From the NCBI GenBank assembly GCA_027682925.1, contig JAQCYU010000008.1, positions 8,607 to 72,606 of the forward strand: a stretch of DNA of 64,000 nt, in the 5' to 3' direction. Source of the DNA: Coriobacteriaceae bacterium AF45-21 (GTDB lineage: Bacteria > Actinomycetota > Coriobacteriia > Coriobacteriales > Coriobacteriaceae). Below are positions 30,099 through 39,144 of this stretch, piece by piece; the first letter of the stretch is position 1; every line of letters starts with the position of its first letter. Both the position numbers and the translations under genes were made by a program. Under the pieces are notes generated by a model that saw nothing but the letters and a program-made list of their open reading frames with translations, was not told the DNA's origin and searched no databases.

Positions 30099-30125
30099 GA
30101 TGAAATATCCAATCGTCTAAATCGA

Positions 30126-30159
30126 AGGGCCAGCCGGCTGTTGATGGTCGGCTGGCCCT
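30126..30159 (-). other. Intercistronic hairpin between lacE3 and lacG3
   Basis: AGGGCCAGCCG pairs with CGGCTGGCCCT around a short loop, with no T-run in the direction of transcription. It may protect mRNA ends or tune the LacE:LacG ratio (inference). Confidence 0.5.
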
Positions 30160-30168
30160 GGGCGTTAC

Positions 30169-31944
30169 TTACTTCGAGAGTTGCTCGGAGACGAAGGCGA
30201 GAGACTTATCGCCGTTCTGGGAGAGCTCGATGTACTGCTTGCCACGGCAGGCGACGCACTTGTTGCCCACGCGCTCGCAGTCCTTTTGCAGGTCGGCCAG
30301 GTAGCTGGCGGCCTGCGGGGCCAGGACGACCAGGTCAAAGTCGGGGAGCATGTCGACATGGTTGCCATAGGCCTCGGCAGCGGTCTCAAGATTGATGCCG
30401 CGCTCCTTGGCGGCCTTGGCCAGCGCGTTAGCGAGCAGGCCCGAGGTACCGCCACCCTGGCAGAGCACGAGCACGCGCTTGCCGTTGAGGTCGCTGGAGG
30501 TCGTTGCCTCGGCAGCGGATGCTGCAGAAGCGGCGGGGGAGTCGGCCTTCACGGCCTCGGCAGCAGCGCCGGCGGCAACGCTCTTGGCGTCAGCCTTGCC
30601 CTGGAAGGCATCGTTAAGCTTGGCGGCCTTCTCGGCGTTCTTGGCGGCGAGCTCCTCCTGGGAGATCTCGGCCTCCTCGGCGCACTTCTGGGCGTCATAG
30701 GCACGGAAGAACGGATAGTACAGAACGAAGTCGACGACCAGGATAAGGGCGAGCATCACAAAGGCGAGCGGCTGGAAGCCCAGGCCCATGATGGTGCCGA
30801 TGGGGCCGGGGACGGTCCAAGGCAGGGTGTACATAAAGCCGTTCATGCCCAAGAAGTCGATAAAGATCTTGAGGATCCAGATGTTGGCGATCGGGGCAAA
30901 GACAAACGGGACAAAGAAGACGGGGTTGAGCACGATGGGTGCGGCGAACAGCAGCGGCTCGTTGACGGCAAAGCAGACGGGGACGATGGCGGCCTTACCG
31001 ACGGCGCGCATCTCCTGAGACTTGGCCAGGAAGCAGAACATAAAGACCAGGACGAGCGTGGCGCCGGTGCCGCCCATGCAGACGACGAAGTACTGGGCAC
31101 CCTGGGTCAGGACAGCGGAAGCGTGCTGGCCGGCCTGGAACGCAGCCAGGTTGTCGGTCATGTTGGCAACGAGAGCGGCGGCGATGGCGGGCTCGACGAT
31201 CGAGGGGCCGTGGACGCCCACGAACCAGAACAGGCTCATGGCGCCGTAGATCACAGCGAGGCCGATGTAGCCATCGGCAGCGGTGAACAGGGGCTGGAAC
31301 ACCTGGATGACACCCTGGGCAAAGCAGAAGCCAAAAGCAGCGCGGAAGACGATGTCAAAAACCCAAAAGACGGTGATGCAGACGGAGAAGGGGATGATGT
31401 CCTTAAAGGTCTGCGAGATGTTGGGCGGAACCTGCTCGGGCATCTTGACGGTGATGTTGCGCTTAATGAAGAACTTGTAGATGATGCCGGTCACAAACGC
31501 AGCGATGAAAGCGGTCAGCAGGCCTTTGGAACCAAGGTAGGTGGTGTTGAAACCGCTGGCAGCGTCCGTGGCGATGGTGTCGCTCGAAAGGAGCAAGAAG
31601 CCGATGATGGCCGCGCACATGCACGAGATGAAGTTGATCTGGTTGTTCTTGGGCAGATCGCGGTTCTGGGCGTTGGCGAAGTGCTTGGCCGTGGTGGCGG
31701 CGCAGGCGATGGCCAGGATGCCCATGGAGTAGTTGTAGCACTTCCACAGGGCGTTGTTGATGTCATCGGGCCAGTAGAAACCCCAGATGTTGGGGACCGA
31801 GGCTACCAGGCAGAAGATGGACGAGAAGATGATGATGGGGATGACGGAGATAAAGCCGTCGCGAATCGCCTTGAGGTACTTGTTGCGGGCGATCGCGTTG
31901 AAAAAGGGCTGGCCCTTTTCGATGATGGCGATAAGTTGCTCCAT
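30169..31944 (-). CDS. lacE: Lactose/cellobiose-family PTS EIICB, copy 3
   Basis: A 591-residue intact protein. The EIIC domain (MEQLIAIIEKGQPFFNAIAR at the start; FWFVGVHGPSIVEP; FVPFVFAPIANIWILKIFID) spans about residues 1-430. An Ala-rich linker (residues about 450-490) leads to the EIIB domain with the phosphocysteine motif VLVLCQGGGTSGLL, ending FVSEQLSK. The GGGTSGLL form matches the EIIB of classical LacE more closely than in copies 1 and 2. It must be phosphorylated by LacF (33521). It is divergent from lacI3. Confidence 0.88.
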   Translation of the reverse strand: MEQLIAIIEKGQPFFNAIARNKYLKAIRDGFISVIPIIIFSSIFCLVASVPNIWGFYWPDDINNALWKCYNYSMGILAIACAATTAKHFANAQNRDLPKNNQINFISCMCAAIIGFLLLSSDTIATDAASGFNTTYLGSKGLLTAFIAAFVTGIIYKFFIKRNITVKMPEQVPPNISQTFKDIIPFSVCITVFWVFDIVFRAAFGFCFAQGVIQVFQPLFTAADGYIGLAVIYGAMSLFWFVGVHGPSIVEPAIAAALVANMTDNLAAFQAGQHASAVLTQGAQYFVVCMGGTGATLVLVFMFCFLAKSQEMRAVGKAAIVPVCFAVNEPLLFAAPIVLNPVFFVPFVFAPIANIWILKIFIDFLGMNGFMYTLPWTVPGPIGTIMGLGFQPLAFVMLALILVVDFVLYYPFFRAYDAQKCAEEAEISQEELAAKNAEKAAKLNDAFQGKADAKSVAAGAAAEAVKADSPAASAASAAEATTSSDLNGKRVLVLCQGGGTSGLLANALAKAAKERGINLETAAEAYGNHVDMLPDFDLVVLAPQAASYLADLQKDCERVGNKCVACRGKQYIELSQNGDKSLAFVSEQLSK

Positions 31945-32002
31945 GCAATGCTCCTAAGAGTCGGTGGGTTAACAACGATGGTAGCTTTTGGCGTTCGGTT
32001 GC

Positions 32003-32145
32003 CAAAATGTTGACGTTGCCATTTTGTGACACAAAAAAAGACGCGAACCGGTGGTTCCTGTGCCTGCGAACCGTCGATTCCCTATGCGTAAACGTTTGAG
32101 CCGCCCGGTGGCTCTGTGTTTGCACAATGGCAACGTTAACATTTG
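32003..32145. promoter_or_regulatory. LacI-type operators between lacE3 and lacI3
   Basis: Two CG-centred dyads: AAAATGTTGACGTTGCCATT at 32004-32023 and AATGGCAACGTTAACATT at 32126-32143. A GGTGAACGGT motif follows at 32181. Confidence 0.65.
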
Positions 32146-32301
32146 GGCGCCAAAAGCCGTTTGGGGAAGCAAAAATGTCGGTGAACGGTAGGTTTTGGGT
32201 GGTGAGCGTATGGTGGGGGAGGCGTTGGATATACTTGAAGGCGTTAAAAATGACTGCGTAGGGTGCCACCAATGGCATCGTCGACATAGAAAGATCGACC
32301 T

Positions 32302-33306
32302 ATGGCCGCTGTTAAAAAATCGGTTTCCGTTAAGGATGTGGCGCGTCTCGCGGGCGTCTCGGAGCAGACAGTCTCGCGTACGGTGCACGATTCGCCCAGC
32401 GTGCGCCCAGAGACCAAGGAGCGCGTGCGTGCCGCCATGCGCGAGCTGGGGTATCGCCCCAATTTTGCCGGTCGATCGCTGCGCCGCGGTAAGTTTAAGA
32501 CCGTCGGCGTCGCCATGTTCAACATTACCGGCACCGGCAACCTCGACCGTATGGAGGGCTTTGCCGCCGCCGCCGACAAACACGGCTACGCCATCACCCT
32601 CACTAAAGTAGACGGGCATCCGTATACCCTCGAGAGCGCATCGTCGCGCATGAGCGCACTGCCGGTGGACGGTATGGTTGTGATCATGAATCGCATGCCG
32701 GCGGATTTTGGCACTTTCGAGCCGCTGCCCGGCATGCAGACGGTGCTCGTTACGATGTTGGAGCACCCGCTCTGTTCAACGGTCGATAACGACCAGTTCG
32801 ATTGCTCGCGCCAGGTGGTCGAGTACTTGCTGGAGCGGGGGCACAAGACCGTGCACTTTATCTCGTGTCCCGAGCGCTCGCTTTCGGGCATGCGGCGCGA
32901 GGAAGGCTGGCGCGAGACATTGCGCGCGCATGGCATTGAGCCACCGCAGCTCGTGCGCGGCGATTGGACGGCACAGAGCGGGTATGCTGCCGGTCAGGCT
33001 CTGGCGGACGATCCGACCTGTACTGCCATCTATGCCTCCAACGATGCCATGGCATATGGCTGCATTCGTGGGCTCGAGTCGCGCGGGAAGCGCGTGCCCG
33101 AGGACGTGAGCGTGGTGGGTGTTGACGATAGTCTGGGCGATATCGTGCCCGATCGTCGCCTGACCACGGTGCGCTTTGACAACAAGCGCGTCGGCATGTG
33201 GGCGGTCGACAAGATTGCCGGCGCCGATGGGGGTGCGTCTGGCGTGGAGCACATGCTGATCCCCGGTGTGCTCGTAGAGGGCGATACGGTGCGCGATTTG
33301 CGTTAG
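32302..33306 (+). CDS. LacI-family repressor 3
   Basis: A 334-residue intact LacI-family protein. The DNA-binding domain is SVKDVARLAGVSEQTVSRTV with the hinge RPNFAGRSLRRG. The effector domain has LPVDGMVVIMNRMPADF, IYASNDAMAYGCIRGL and PEDVSVVGVDDSLGD. The recognition-helix residues (EQT) differ from repressors 1 (LKT), 2 (RQT) and 4 (QQT), in line with different operator sequences. It is divergent from lacE3-lacG3. Confidence 0.85.
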   Translation: MAAVKKSVSVKDVARLAGVSEQTVSRTVHDSPSVRPETKERVRAAMRELGYRPNFAGRSLRRGKFKTVGVAMFNITGTGNLDRMEGFAAAADKHGYAITLTKVDGHPYTLESASSRMSALPVDGMVVIMNRMPADFGTFEPLPGMQTVLVTMLEHPLCSTVDNDQFDCSRQVVEYLLERGHKTVHFISCPERSLSGMRREEGWRETLRAHGIEPPQLVRGDWTAQSGYAAGQALADDPTCTAIYASNDAMAYGCIRGLESRGKRVPEDVSVVGVDDSLGDIVPDRRLTTVRFDNKRVGMWAVDKIAGADGGASGVEHMLIPGVLVEGDTVRDLR

Positions 33307-33387
33307 GGTGCGGTCCTGTTTTGGTTTCCGCTAATCATGTTTGATATTGTTCGAAATGGTTTGGAAACCGTTCGCGGGCGAAAAAAG

Positions 33388-33437
33388 ACCGTTCACGGCT
33401 CGAAATAACGGTTTGCATTGTTCCTTTTTGTTTGAAT
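33388..33437 (+). promoter_or_regulatory. lacF upstream region with ACCGTTCACGG and LacR-type sites
   Basis: The dyad-like ACCGTTCACGG is at 33388-33398, with a related AACCGTTCGCGG at 33367. At 33418-33437 the sequence matches 18 of 20 bases of the site before lacR (TGTTC-N5-TGTTTGAAT). Confidence 0.55.
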
Positions 33438-33520
33438 GTTATTGTTTCTGCCATACAGAACGCAGCGCGTATGCCCGGACGCGATGCTCTCCATTGGTTC
33501 ATATGTGAAAGGAACGCAAC

Positions 33521-33859
33521 ATGGCAACCAAAGAAGAAATCTCGATGGTTGGATTCGAGATTGTCGCATACGCAGGTGACGCCCAGACCGATCTGCTTGC
33601 AGCGCTCGATGCTGCTCGCGAGGGTGATTTTGAGAAGGCCGAGCAGCTGCACAAGGATGCCAGCGATGCACTTATCGGCGCCCACGACACGCAGACCAAG
33701 CTGCTTTCGCAGGAGGCCGGCGGCGGCGAGATGGAGATGACCTTCATCATGGCTCACGCTCAGGACACTCTCATGACCACCATGATCCTGGAGAAGCAGA
33801 CCCGCTTTACCATCGATGCCTATAAGCGCATCGCCGCACTCGAGGCTAAGCTCGCCTAA
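33521..33859 (+). CDS. lacF: Lactose/cellobiose-family PTS EIIA
   Basis: A 112-residue helical-bundle EIIA. SMVGFEIVAYAGDAQTDLLAAL at the N-terminus (residues 8-29) and FIMAHAQDTLMTTMIL with the phosphorylated histidine (around residue 78) match LacF. It takes phosphate from HPr and gives it to the EIIB cysteine of LacE. This is the only EIIA of its family in the window, so it may serve all three LacE copies. A GAAAGGA site precedes the ATG, and a terminator follows. The upstream LacR-type site suggests control with lacA and lacB. Confidence 0.9.
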   Translation: MATKEEISMVGFEIVAYAGDAQTDLLAALDAAREGDFEKAEQLHKDASDALIGAHDTQTKLLSQEAGGGEMEMTFIMAHAQDTLMTTMILEKQTRFTIDAYKRIAALEAKLA

Positions 33860-33892
33860 CGAGCTCTCACAACCAAGTCCCCTTCCAAAAGC

Positions 33893-33919
33893 TCTGCCGC
33901 TACCCGCGGCAGGGCTTTT
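33893..33919 (+). terminator. Terminator of lacF
   Basis: CTGCCGC, a TACCC loop, GCGGCAG, then GGCTTTTCT. Confidence 0.75.
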
Positions 33920-34053
33920 CTGTTTACCCGGCACTTGGGGACGTTCCTTATCTGCCGGCAGTTTGGGACACTCCTGCCATGCATTCGATCCTTTGAGGAT
34001 GGAAGAAACCGGGTCATTAGGTTTGCTGCGGTGCCGACTCGGTCTGTCGGTTA

Positions 34054-34207
34054 CAAAACTATGCCGGTTTACTACGATGAATCGCATTCTTTCAACTATG
34101 GAAAGAACAGCGTTATCAAAGCCGCAGGTAGAAAGCTTGTCATTTTCTGCTAATAGCAAATGTGGTCGGTCCTATCGGTTTTATCGTAGTAAACCGGCAT
34201 AGTTTTG
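34054..34207. repeat. 154 bp element with perfect 25 bp terminal inverted repeats
   Basis: The arms at 34054-34078 and 34183-34207 are exact reverse complements, beginning CAAAACTATGCCGG. The 104 bp interior is AT-richer than its surroundings and has no convincing gene. The size and structure are those of a small non-autonomous mobile element (MITE), but no target-site duplication is obvious. The remaining gap, 33920-34053, holds a TTGGGGACGTTCCTTA word seen in other intergenic repeats. Confidence 0.6.
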
Positions 34208-34322
34208 AAATGGCACTATTCGACTAGCAGCGTTATGGAGCTTCTGCACGCCCTCCCGTTCGGTTTTTCGATGGGTGGGTATACTTTCCACCGCAATACA
34301 GGCCGGAATGAGGAGCATCCAA

Positions 34323-35336
34323 ATGCCGGATAACGGGTCAATACAAAAAAGAGACGCGCACGAGATGGCTCATGGGCGTCCTGTCCAGATAACCGAGCAC
34401 ACGACGGTAACCGAGCTGCAGCCCAGCCTGTCCGATGTCGTGTGCGCAAACAAAAAGCTGCAGATTGGCTTTATCGTTGCACTCGTGGTACTGGCGCTGC
34501 TGTCGGGCTTTGTGGCTCGTCCGCATTTTGCCGATACCAAAACATGGGACTCCACCATCGAGGTCATCGACCAAAAGAAGGGCAACGTTTTGGCGCTCAC
34601 GACCTCGTGCGTGGCGCTGTCTGCGGGCATTACCGCGCTGCCGGGTGATACGGGAACGCCGGTTGCCGAGCAGCTCGCGCAGCTTTCGGGTAACTTGGGC
34701 ATCGTGCTTGCCGTGCTCTACCTAGAGAAATATTTGCTCACGATTTTGTGGTCGGTTGGCTTGGGCATCTTAATCCCGTTTGCGCTGGTGCTCTTTGCGG
34801 TCTCGCTTGGCATTCACGGACGCTGGAGCACGAGCGCTGTCCTGCGCCGCGTGGCGACCCGCGTGCTGGTGGTTGCCGTGATCGGCATGGCCTTGGTGCC
34901 TGCAAGCGTATGGGTGTCGCAAAAGGTCGACGAGACGTATCGGGTGAGCATCGAAGCGGCCGAGCAAAAGGCGGCCGACGCTGCGGGTGCGGCAGACGGC
35001 AATAGCTCCAAAACGAGCAAGAAAAAGTCCGAGTCCACAGAATCCAAGAACGTGCTTGAGCAGCTTGCCGACGGTGCCTCGGGTCTTGTCGCGTCGGTGA
35101 CCAACGGCGCCAAACAGATGACCGATGAGATTGTGCAACAGGTGACCGATCTGATCGAAGGCGTCATCGTGATGATTGTGACTTCGTGCGTTATTCCATT
35201 GCTGGTGCTCGCGGCGTTTCTGTGGCTGGGGCACACGCTGCTGGGGATCGATATTTCCGGCCCGGCGAACTATTTAACGGGACGTTTTCTGAGCGCTCCG
35301 TCCAAACATGCCAAGAAGAGCGGGCAGTCTGAGTAG
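34323..35336 (+). CDS. Membrane protein of unknown function
   Basis: A 337-residue protein. Residues about 48-65 form a first membrane segment (LQIGFIVALVVLALLSGF). After a ~70-residue outer region, further segments follow near residues 132-175 (LYLEKYLLTILWSVGLGILIPFALVLFAVSLGI) and 185-203 (VLVVAVIGMALVPASVWVSQ). Then comes a charged, coiled-coil-like stretch (EAAEQKAADAAGAADGNSSK) and a last segment at about 283-308. The ATG at 34323 with GAGGAG upstream is the best start. Close to lac genes but with no recognisable domain; I cannot assign a role. Confidence 0.6.
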   Translation: MPDNGSIQKRDAHEMAHGRPVQITEHTTVTELQPSLSDVVCANKKLQIGFIVALVVLALLSGFVARPHFADTKTWDSTIEVIDQKKGNVLALTTSCVALSAGITALPGDTGTPVAEQLAQLSGNLGIVLAVLYLEKYLLTILWSVGLGILIPFALVLFAVSLGIHGRWSTSAVLRRVATRVLVVAVIGMALVPASVWVSQKVDETYRVSIEAAEQKAADAAGAADGNSSKTSKKKSESTESKNVLEQLADGASGLVASVTNGAKQMTDEIVQQVTDLIEGVIVMIVTSCVIPLLVLAAFLWLGHTLLGIDISGPANYLTGRFLSAPSKHAKKSGQSE

Positions 35337-35371
35337 GCGGCAAAGCGATCTTTGGAAGATCAACCGTAAGA

Positions 35372-35402
35372 AGGGCGGCCGAGACACGTTCTCGGCCGCC
35401 CT
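35372..35402 (+). terminator. Terminator after the membrane protein gene
   Basis: AGGGCGGCCGAGA pairs with TCTCGGCCGCCCT, followed by TTTGTTTG. Confidence 0.85.
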
Positions 35403-35460
35403 TTTGTTTGTTGAAGACATGGTCGCTACGTCTGCGCCGGGCTCAAACGGTCGGCAATCA

Positions 35461-35549
35461 ACCGTAAACGGTATTTGTTCAAAAAAGAACAAAATTAAAC
35501 AAATAATGGTTGCAACCTATGTTCGAATGTGTTCAAATAAACATGAACA
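35461..35549 (+). promoter_or_regulatory. lacAB promoter region with LacR-type sites
   Basis: It contains the dyad ACCGTAAACGGT (35461-35472), the inverted repeat TTGTTC-AAAAAA-GAACAA (35475-35492), the spaced word TGTTCGAATGTGTTCAAAT (35520-35538) and the dyad TGTTCA-N8-TGAACA (35530-35549). The TGTTC words match the sites before lacR and lacF. The AT-rich stretch makes the exact -10 unclear. Confidence 0.6.
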
Positions 35550-35643
35550 GTGAAGAACCGCACATTCAGATGCCCGGACCTGAGCGCGATTCAACACTTC
35601 CAAACAGAAACTACGCACCTGCGTATCTCTCAAGGAGGATGTC

Positions 35644-36072
35644 ATGAGGGTTGTAATCGCTTCCGATGCCGACGGTATGTCGATGAAGGAGTCCATCAAG
35701 GAGATGCTCATCGCTGACGGTCACGAGGTCGTCGACTATTCCGAGACCCCTGCTGCGGACTTTGTCGATTCCGCGACCGCCGTTGCCAAGGACCTGCTGG
35801 AGCACAAGGATTCCCAGGGCTTCGCATTCGATAAGTACGGCGTCGGCTCCTATATGGCCGCCGTCAAGATCAAGGGCATGGTCGTCGCCAACATTTCCGA
35901 CGAGCGTTCCGCCTACATGACCCGCGAGCACAACGGCTCGCGCATGGTCACCATGGGCCCGGGCGTTGTGGGCACCGAGGTCGCCAAGAAGATCGCCCGC
36001 GAGTTCCTGCGCGCCCAGTACGCCGGCGGCCGTCACCAGATCCGTGTCGACATGCTCAACAAGATGGCCTAA
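35644..36072 (+). CDS. lacA: Galactose-6-phosphate isomerase subunit LacA
   Basis: A 142-residue RpiB-family protein. MRVVIASDADGMSMKESIKE and GFAFDKYGVGSYMAAVKIKG at about residues 59-78, followed by SDERSAYMTREHNGSRMVTMG, match LacA. With LacB it converts galactose 6-phosphate to tagatose 6-phosphate. A strong AAGGAGGA site precedes the ATG. It is the first gene of lacA-lacB-lacX-lacC. Confidence 0.9.
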   Translation: MRVVIASDADGMSMKESIKEMLIADGHEVVDYSETPAADFVDSATAVAKDLLEHKDSQGFAFDKYGVGSYMAAVKIKGMVVANISDERSAYMTREHNGSRMVTMGPGVVGTEVAKKIAREFLRAQYAGGRHQIRVDMLNKMA

Positions 36073-36135
36073 CGAGAGCCACCGAGAACTCGAACTTCTA
36101 TCTCAACTTGTGAATTCAGACGAAAGGACGTTCTG

Positions 36136-36660
36136 ATGAAGAAGACCATCGCAATCGGTTGCGACCATATCGTTACGGACGAGAAGATCTATCTGGCCGA
36201 CCGCCTGGAGCAGGCTGGCTACAAGGTGCTCGACTGCGGCACCTACAGCCACACCCGTACGCACTATCCCATCTACGGTAAGGCCGTGGGCGAGGCTGTT
36301 GCCAGCGGCAAGGCCGACTTTGGCGTGGCCCTGTGCGGCACCGGCATCGGCATCACCAACGCCGTCAACAAGGTTCCCGGCGCTCGCTGCGCCCTGGTTC
36401 GCGACATGACCTCTGCCCTGTATGCCCGTCGCGAGCTCAACGCCAACATCGTGGGCTTTGGCGGCAAGATCACCGGCGAGTTCCTGATGGCCGATATCAT
36501 GCTTGCCTTCCTGGAGGAGCCCTACGAGAAGACTCCCGAGCACGACGCCCTGATTGCCAAGATCGACGCCTGCAATAAGGTCGACGCCGAGGCTCAGGCT
36601 GACCCGCACTTCTTTGACGAGTTCCTCGAGAAGTGGGACCGCGGCGAGTATCACGACTAA
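36136..36660 (+). CDS. lacB: Galactose-6-phosphate isomerase subunit LacB
   Basis: A 174-residue RpiB-family subunit, close to the usual 171. [54 protein letters not shown] (residues 72-105, with the catalytic-type cysteine) and [15 protein letters not shown] are conserved. It forms the hetero-multimeric isomerase with LacA, 63 bases upstream. A GAAAGGACG site precedes the ATG. Confidence 0.92.
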   Translation: MKKTIAIGCDHIVTDEKIYLADRLEQAGYKVLDCGTYSHTRTHYPIYGKAVGEAVASGKADFGVALCGTGIGITNAVNKVPGARCALVRDMTSALYARRELNANIVGFGGKITGEFLMADIMLAFLEEPYEKTPEHDALIAKIDACNKVDAEAQADPHFFDEFLEKWDRGEYHD

Positions 36661-36675
36661 GGGGGTTCCGGCGTT

Positions 36676-36882
36676 TTAACAAACGCCGGACCGGTCGACG
36701 CTGCGAAGCCATCTGGCGGGCAATCTGCCGCTCAGCTTCGACGGCATGACCAGAAGGTCAATGCCGTCTCGCTTCACGGCACCTTGCCTCGCCAGCTGGC
36801 TTCTCGCTGATGTCTGAGTGACCTGTGGGGTTACCGCTGTTGTTGCGAAGCGTTCTGGTATGGCAAGTTGCTCCGATAACAC
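36676..36882 (-). other. Open reading segment resembling the 63.7 kb segment
   Basis: The space between lacB and lacX2 (36661-37033) holds a TCCGGCGTT/AACGCCGGA hairpin and, on the minus strand, a short open frame with QGAVKRDGIDLLVMPSKLSG. Its middle aligns with the minus-strand frame at 63705-63884 (RQIALKEEGVDLKGHARRLE). The DNA also holds GGCA-N3-TGCC and GGCAT-GACC palindromes. It may be a gene remnant or a structured non-coding element. I see no strong start. Confidence 0.3.
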
Positions 36883-37033
36883 GTTTGCTTGCTTGGCTTG
36901 AGTGCTTCGTTTTGGCGGCCCCCGGCATTCTGCAGCTTTTCAATTGACGGCTCGCGTTTCTGTGAGGGGGCGCGGGCCGGTTTTCTATCAGCCCACTGAC
37001 TTGGCGGGCTGTCGTAAGAAAGGGAAGGCTCCT

Positions 37034-37914
37034 ATGGAGTTTGTTCTTGATAACGGTTCTATCCGCGTAGCACTGAGCACGGCTGGCGGATCGTTCACTT
37101 CTATTGCGGCCAACGGCCGTGAGTACCTGTGGCAGGGTGACCCGGCGGTCTGGTCGGGCCAGGCACCCATTTGTTTCCCGATCTGCGGCGGCCTTCGCGA
37201 CGGTCACGCAATGACCATGGGCGGCCGCGAGGTTAGGCTCGCCCGCCACGGCTTGCGCGCAAACAGGAGTGGAAGCTCGAGGAACAGAGCGACAACATGG
37301 TTGCACTGAGCCTAAGCTCTGCCGACCATGCCGAGCTGCTCGAGCAGTACCCGTATCCGTTTAAGATCGTTGCTCGTTACACGATCGATGCGGCAAAGGT
37401 GGCCGTGTCGTACGAGGTGACCAATGAGGGCACCGAGGACATGCCGTTCTTGTGGTGGTGCCACCCCGGCTTTAAGTGCCCGCTCGACGAGGACGAGTCC
37501 TATGACGACTATGAGCTTCGTTTTGATCAGCGTGAGGCCGCCGAGCTCTGTACTGCCGTTCCCTCGACGGGCCTGATTGATGTTGAGCATCGCAGTAAGA
37601 ACCCCATGATCGACCAGAACCTGCCGCTTGCCCACGAACTCTTCGACTTCGCGGAGACCATCTTTGACGTGCTCGAGAGCCGCGTGGTTACGCTGACCAA
37701 GAAAACCGAGGACAAGGGCGTGCGCCTGACGTTCCCCGATATGCCATACCTGATTGTGTGGAGCAAGCCCGAGGGTGACTTTGTGGCCGTGGAACCGTGG
37801 GGCGGCCTGTCTACCTGCTCCGATGAGGACGATATTCTGGAGCACAAGCGTGGCTGCCTGGTTGCCAAGCCGGGGGAGACCGTCATTCGCGGTTTTGAGA
37901 TCGAGATCCTTTAA
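37034..37914 (+). CDS. lacX: LacX-type aldose 1-epimerase-like protein, copy 2, with a 1-base frameshift
   Basis: About 293 residues and the same length as copy 1. GREYLWQGDPAVWSGQAPIC, MPFLWWCHPGFKCPL and FVAVEPWGGLSTCSDEDD are conserved. The frame breaks near base 37253, where GGCTT-GCGCGC needs one T to give RHGFARKQEWKLEEQ. This is the same codon as in copy 1. A GAAAGGGAAGG site precedes the ATG. It is third in the lacA-lacB-lacX-lacC order. Confidence 0.78.
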
Positions 37915-37967
37915 CGAGTTATCGTATGTTTGGGGCGGGTCATGCCGCCCCGGAACAGGAGTTCAAT

Positions 37968-38903
37968 ATGATTCTGACCGTCACCATGAACCCGTCGATT
38001 GATACGCGCTATCAGCTCGACAAGCTGATCATTGACGACGTTAACCGCGTCACGCCCGAAAAGACCGCTGGCGGCAAGGGCCTCAACGTGAGCCGTGTGC
38101 TGCTGCAACTGGGAGACGACGTGCTCGCGACTGGTCTGCTTGGCGGCCACATGGGTGCCTATATGGCCGAGCTTATGGATGCCGACGGCGTCAAGAACGA
38201 CTTTGTGCCCATCGCCGGTGAGACGCGCATTTGCCTGAATATTCTGCACGAGGGTAATCAGACCGAGCTGCTGGAGAGCGGCCCGCAGATCGCCCCGGCC
38301 GAGCTCGAGGCCTTTACGGCCAAGTTCGCCGAGCTCGCGGCGAAGGCGGACGTTGTGACGCTTTCGGGCTCGCTGCCGCGTGGCGTCGATGCCGGCTACT
38401 ATGCCGAGCTCGTCAAGATCGCCGAGGAGGCGGGCGCCAAGGTGCTGCTCGACACCTCGGGTGCATCGCTGGAGGCAGCGCTGGAGTCCGACGCTAAGCC
38501 CGAGCTCGTAAAGCCCAACCTGACCGAGATTAACGGCCTACTGGGTACGTCCTTTACGACCGATGATGTCGATGCCCTGCGCGAGGCGCTTGCCGCCGAT
38601 GGCCGCTTTGCCGGTATTCCCTGGGTTGTCGTTTCGATGGGCGCTGCCGGTTCGGTGGGCTTCCATGAGGGTCGCGCGTTCCGCGCCAAGACGCCCGCGA
38701 TTGCGGCTGTGAACGCAACGGGTTCCGGCGACTCGACCATCGCCGGTTTTGCGCATGCCATTGCTGCTGGTGCCGACGACGTCACGGTGCTCAAGACCGC
38801 CAATACCTGCGGTAAGCTCAACGCCATGGATCCCAAGACCGGCCACCTGATCATGGACCGCTGGGACGAGATCTACAGCAACGTTGAGGTCGTAGAGTTG
38901 TAG
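37968..38903 (+). CDS. lacC: Tagatose-6-phosphate kinase (PfkB family), copy 2
   Basis: A 311-residue intact enzyme, colinear with the copy at 12512 and nearly identical in motifs (TAGGKGLNVSRVLLQLGDD; NATGSGDSTIAGFAHAIAAG). It phosphorylates tagatose 6-phosphate to the 1,6-bisphosphate, which the class II aldolase at 45830 could split. The ATG at 37968 follows CAGGAG; an earlier frame start at 37926 has no such site. It ends the lac operon. Confidence 0.88.
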   Translation: MILTVTMNPSIDTRYQLDKLIIDDVNRVTPEKTAGGKGLNVSRVLLQLGDDVLATGLLGGHMGAYMAELMDADGVKNDFVPIAGETRICLNILHEGNQTELLESGPQIAPAELEAFTAKFAELAAKADVVTLSGSLPRGVDAGYYAELVKIAEEAGAKVLLDTSGASLEAALESDAKPELVKPNLTEINGLLGTSFTTDDVDALREALAADGRFAGIPWVVVSMGAAGSVGFHEGRAFRAKTPAIAAVNATGSGDSTIAGFAHAIAAGADDVTVLKTANTCGKLNAMDPKTGHLIMDRWDEIYSNVEVVEL

Positions 38904-38929
38904 CGGTTGCGACTCCTAATAGAATGATC

Positions 38930-39045
38930 GTGGATAATCTCCCGCTTTTGGTGCCCATACGAGTTCAAAGTGGGGGATTTTCCACGCTCGAGTCATTAGT
39001 TGTTGGGGACGTTCTTGTTTGACTAGTCGTTTAAGAACGTCCCCA
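38930..39045. repeat. Two long hairpins after lacC2, the second a REP-like word
   Basis: The first hairpin (38930-38982) pairs GTGGATAATCTCCCGCTTT with an imperfect complement ending TTTCCAC and probably ends the lac operon. The second (39003-39045) pairs TTGGGGACGTTCTT with AAGAACGTCCCCAA perfectly over 14 bp. The arm AAGAACGTnCCCAATG recurs after the EIIB-like gene at 15757. Confidence 0.6.
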
Positions 39046-39057
39046 ATGACTACACTC

Positions 39058-39099
39058 AAAAACGGCGCCCGTCGGCGATGTTGCCGGCGGGCGCCGTTG
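39058..39099 (-). terminator. Terminator of galK-galT
   Basis: On the minus strand CGGCGCCCGCCGGC pairs with GCCGACGGGCGCCG, followed by TTTTTG. Confidence 0.8.
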
Positions 39100-39144
39100 T
39101 CTTGAAGACGAAATAGTCCGTTTTCCTCCGTCCCCAAGGGATCA

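Noticed and set aside
30181..32013. A 610-codon open frame on the + strand opposite lacE3
   Set aside because: It is antisense to an intact EIICB with clear motifs. GC-rich codon use leaves opposite frames open, and the translation shows only low-complexity Gly/Asp/His-rich sequence.
33935..34153. A 72-codon + strand frame in the gap before the membrane protein
   Set aside because: It has no ribosome site, crosses into the inverted-repeat element, and matches no family.
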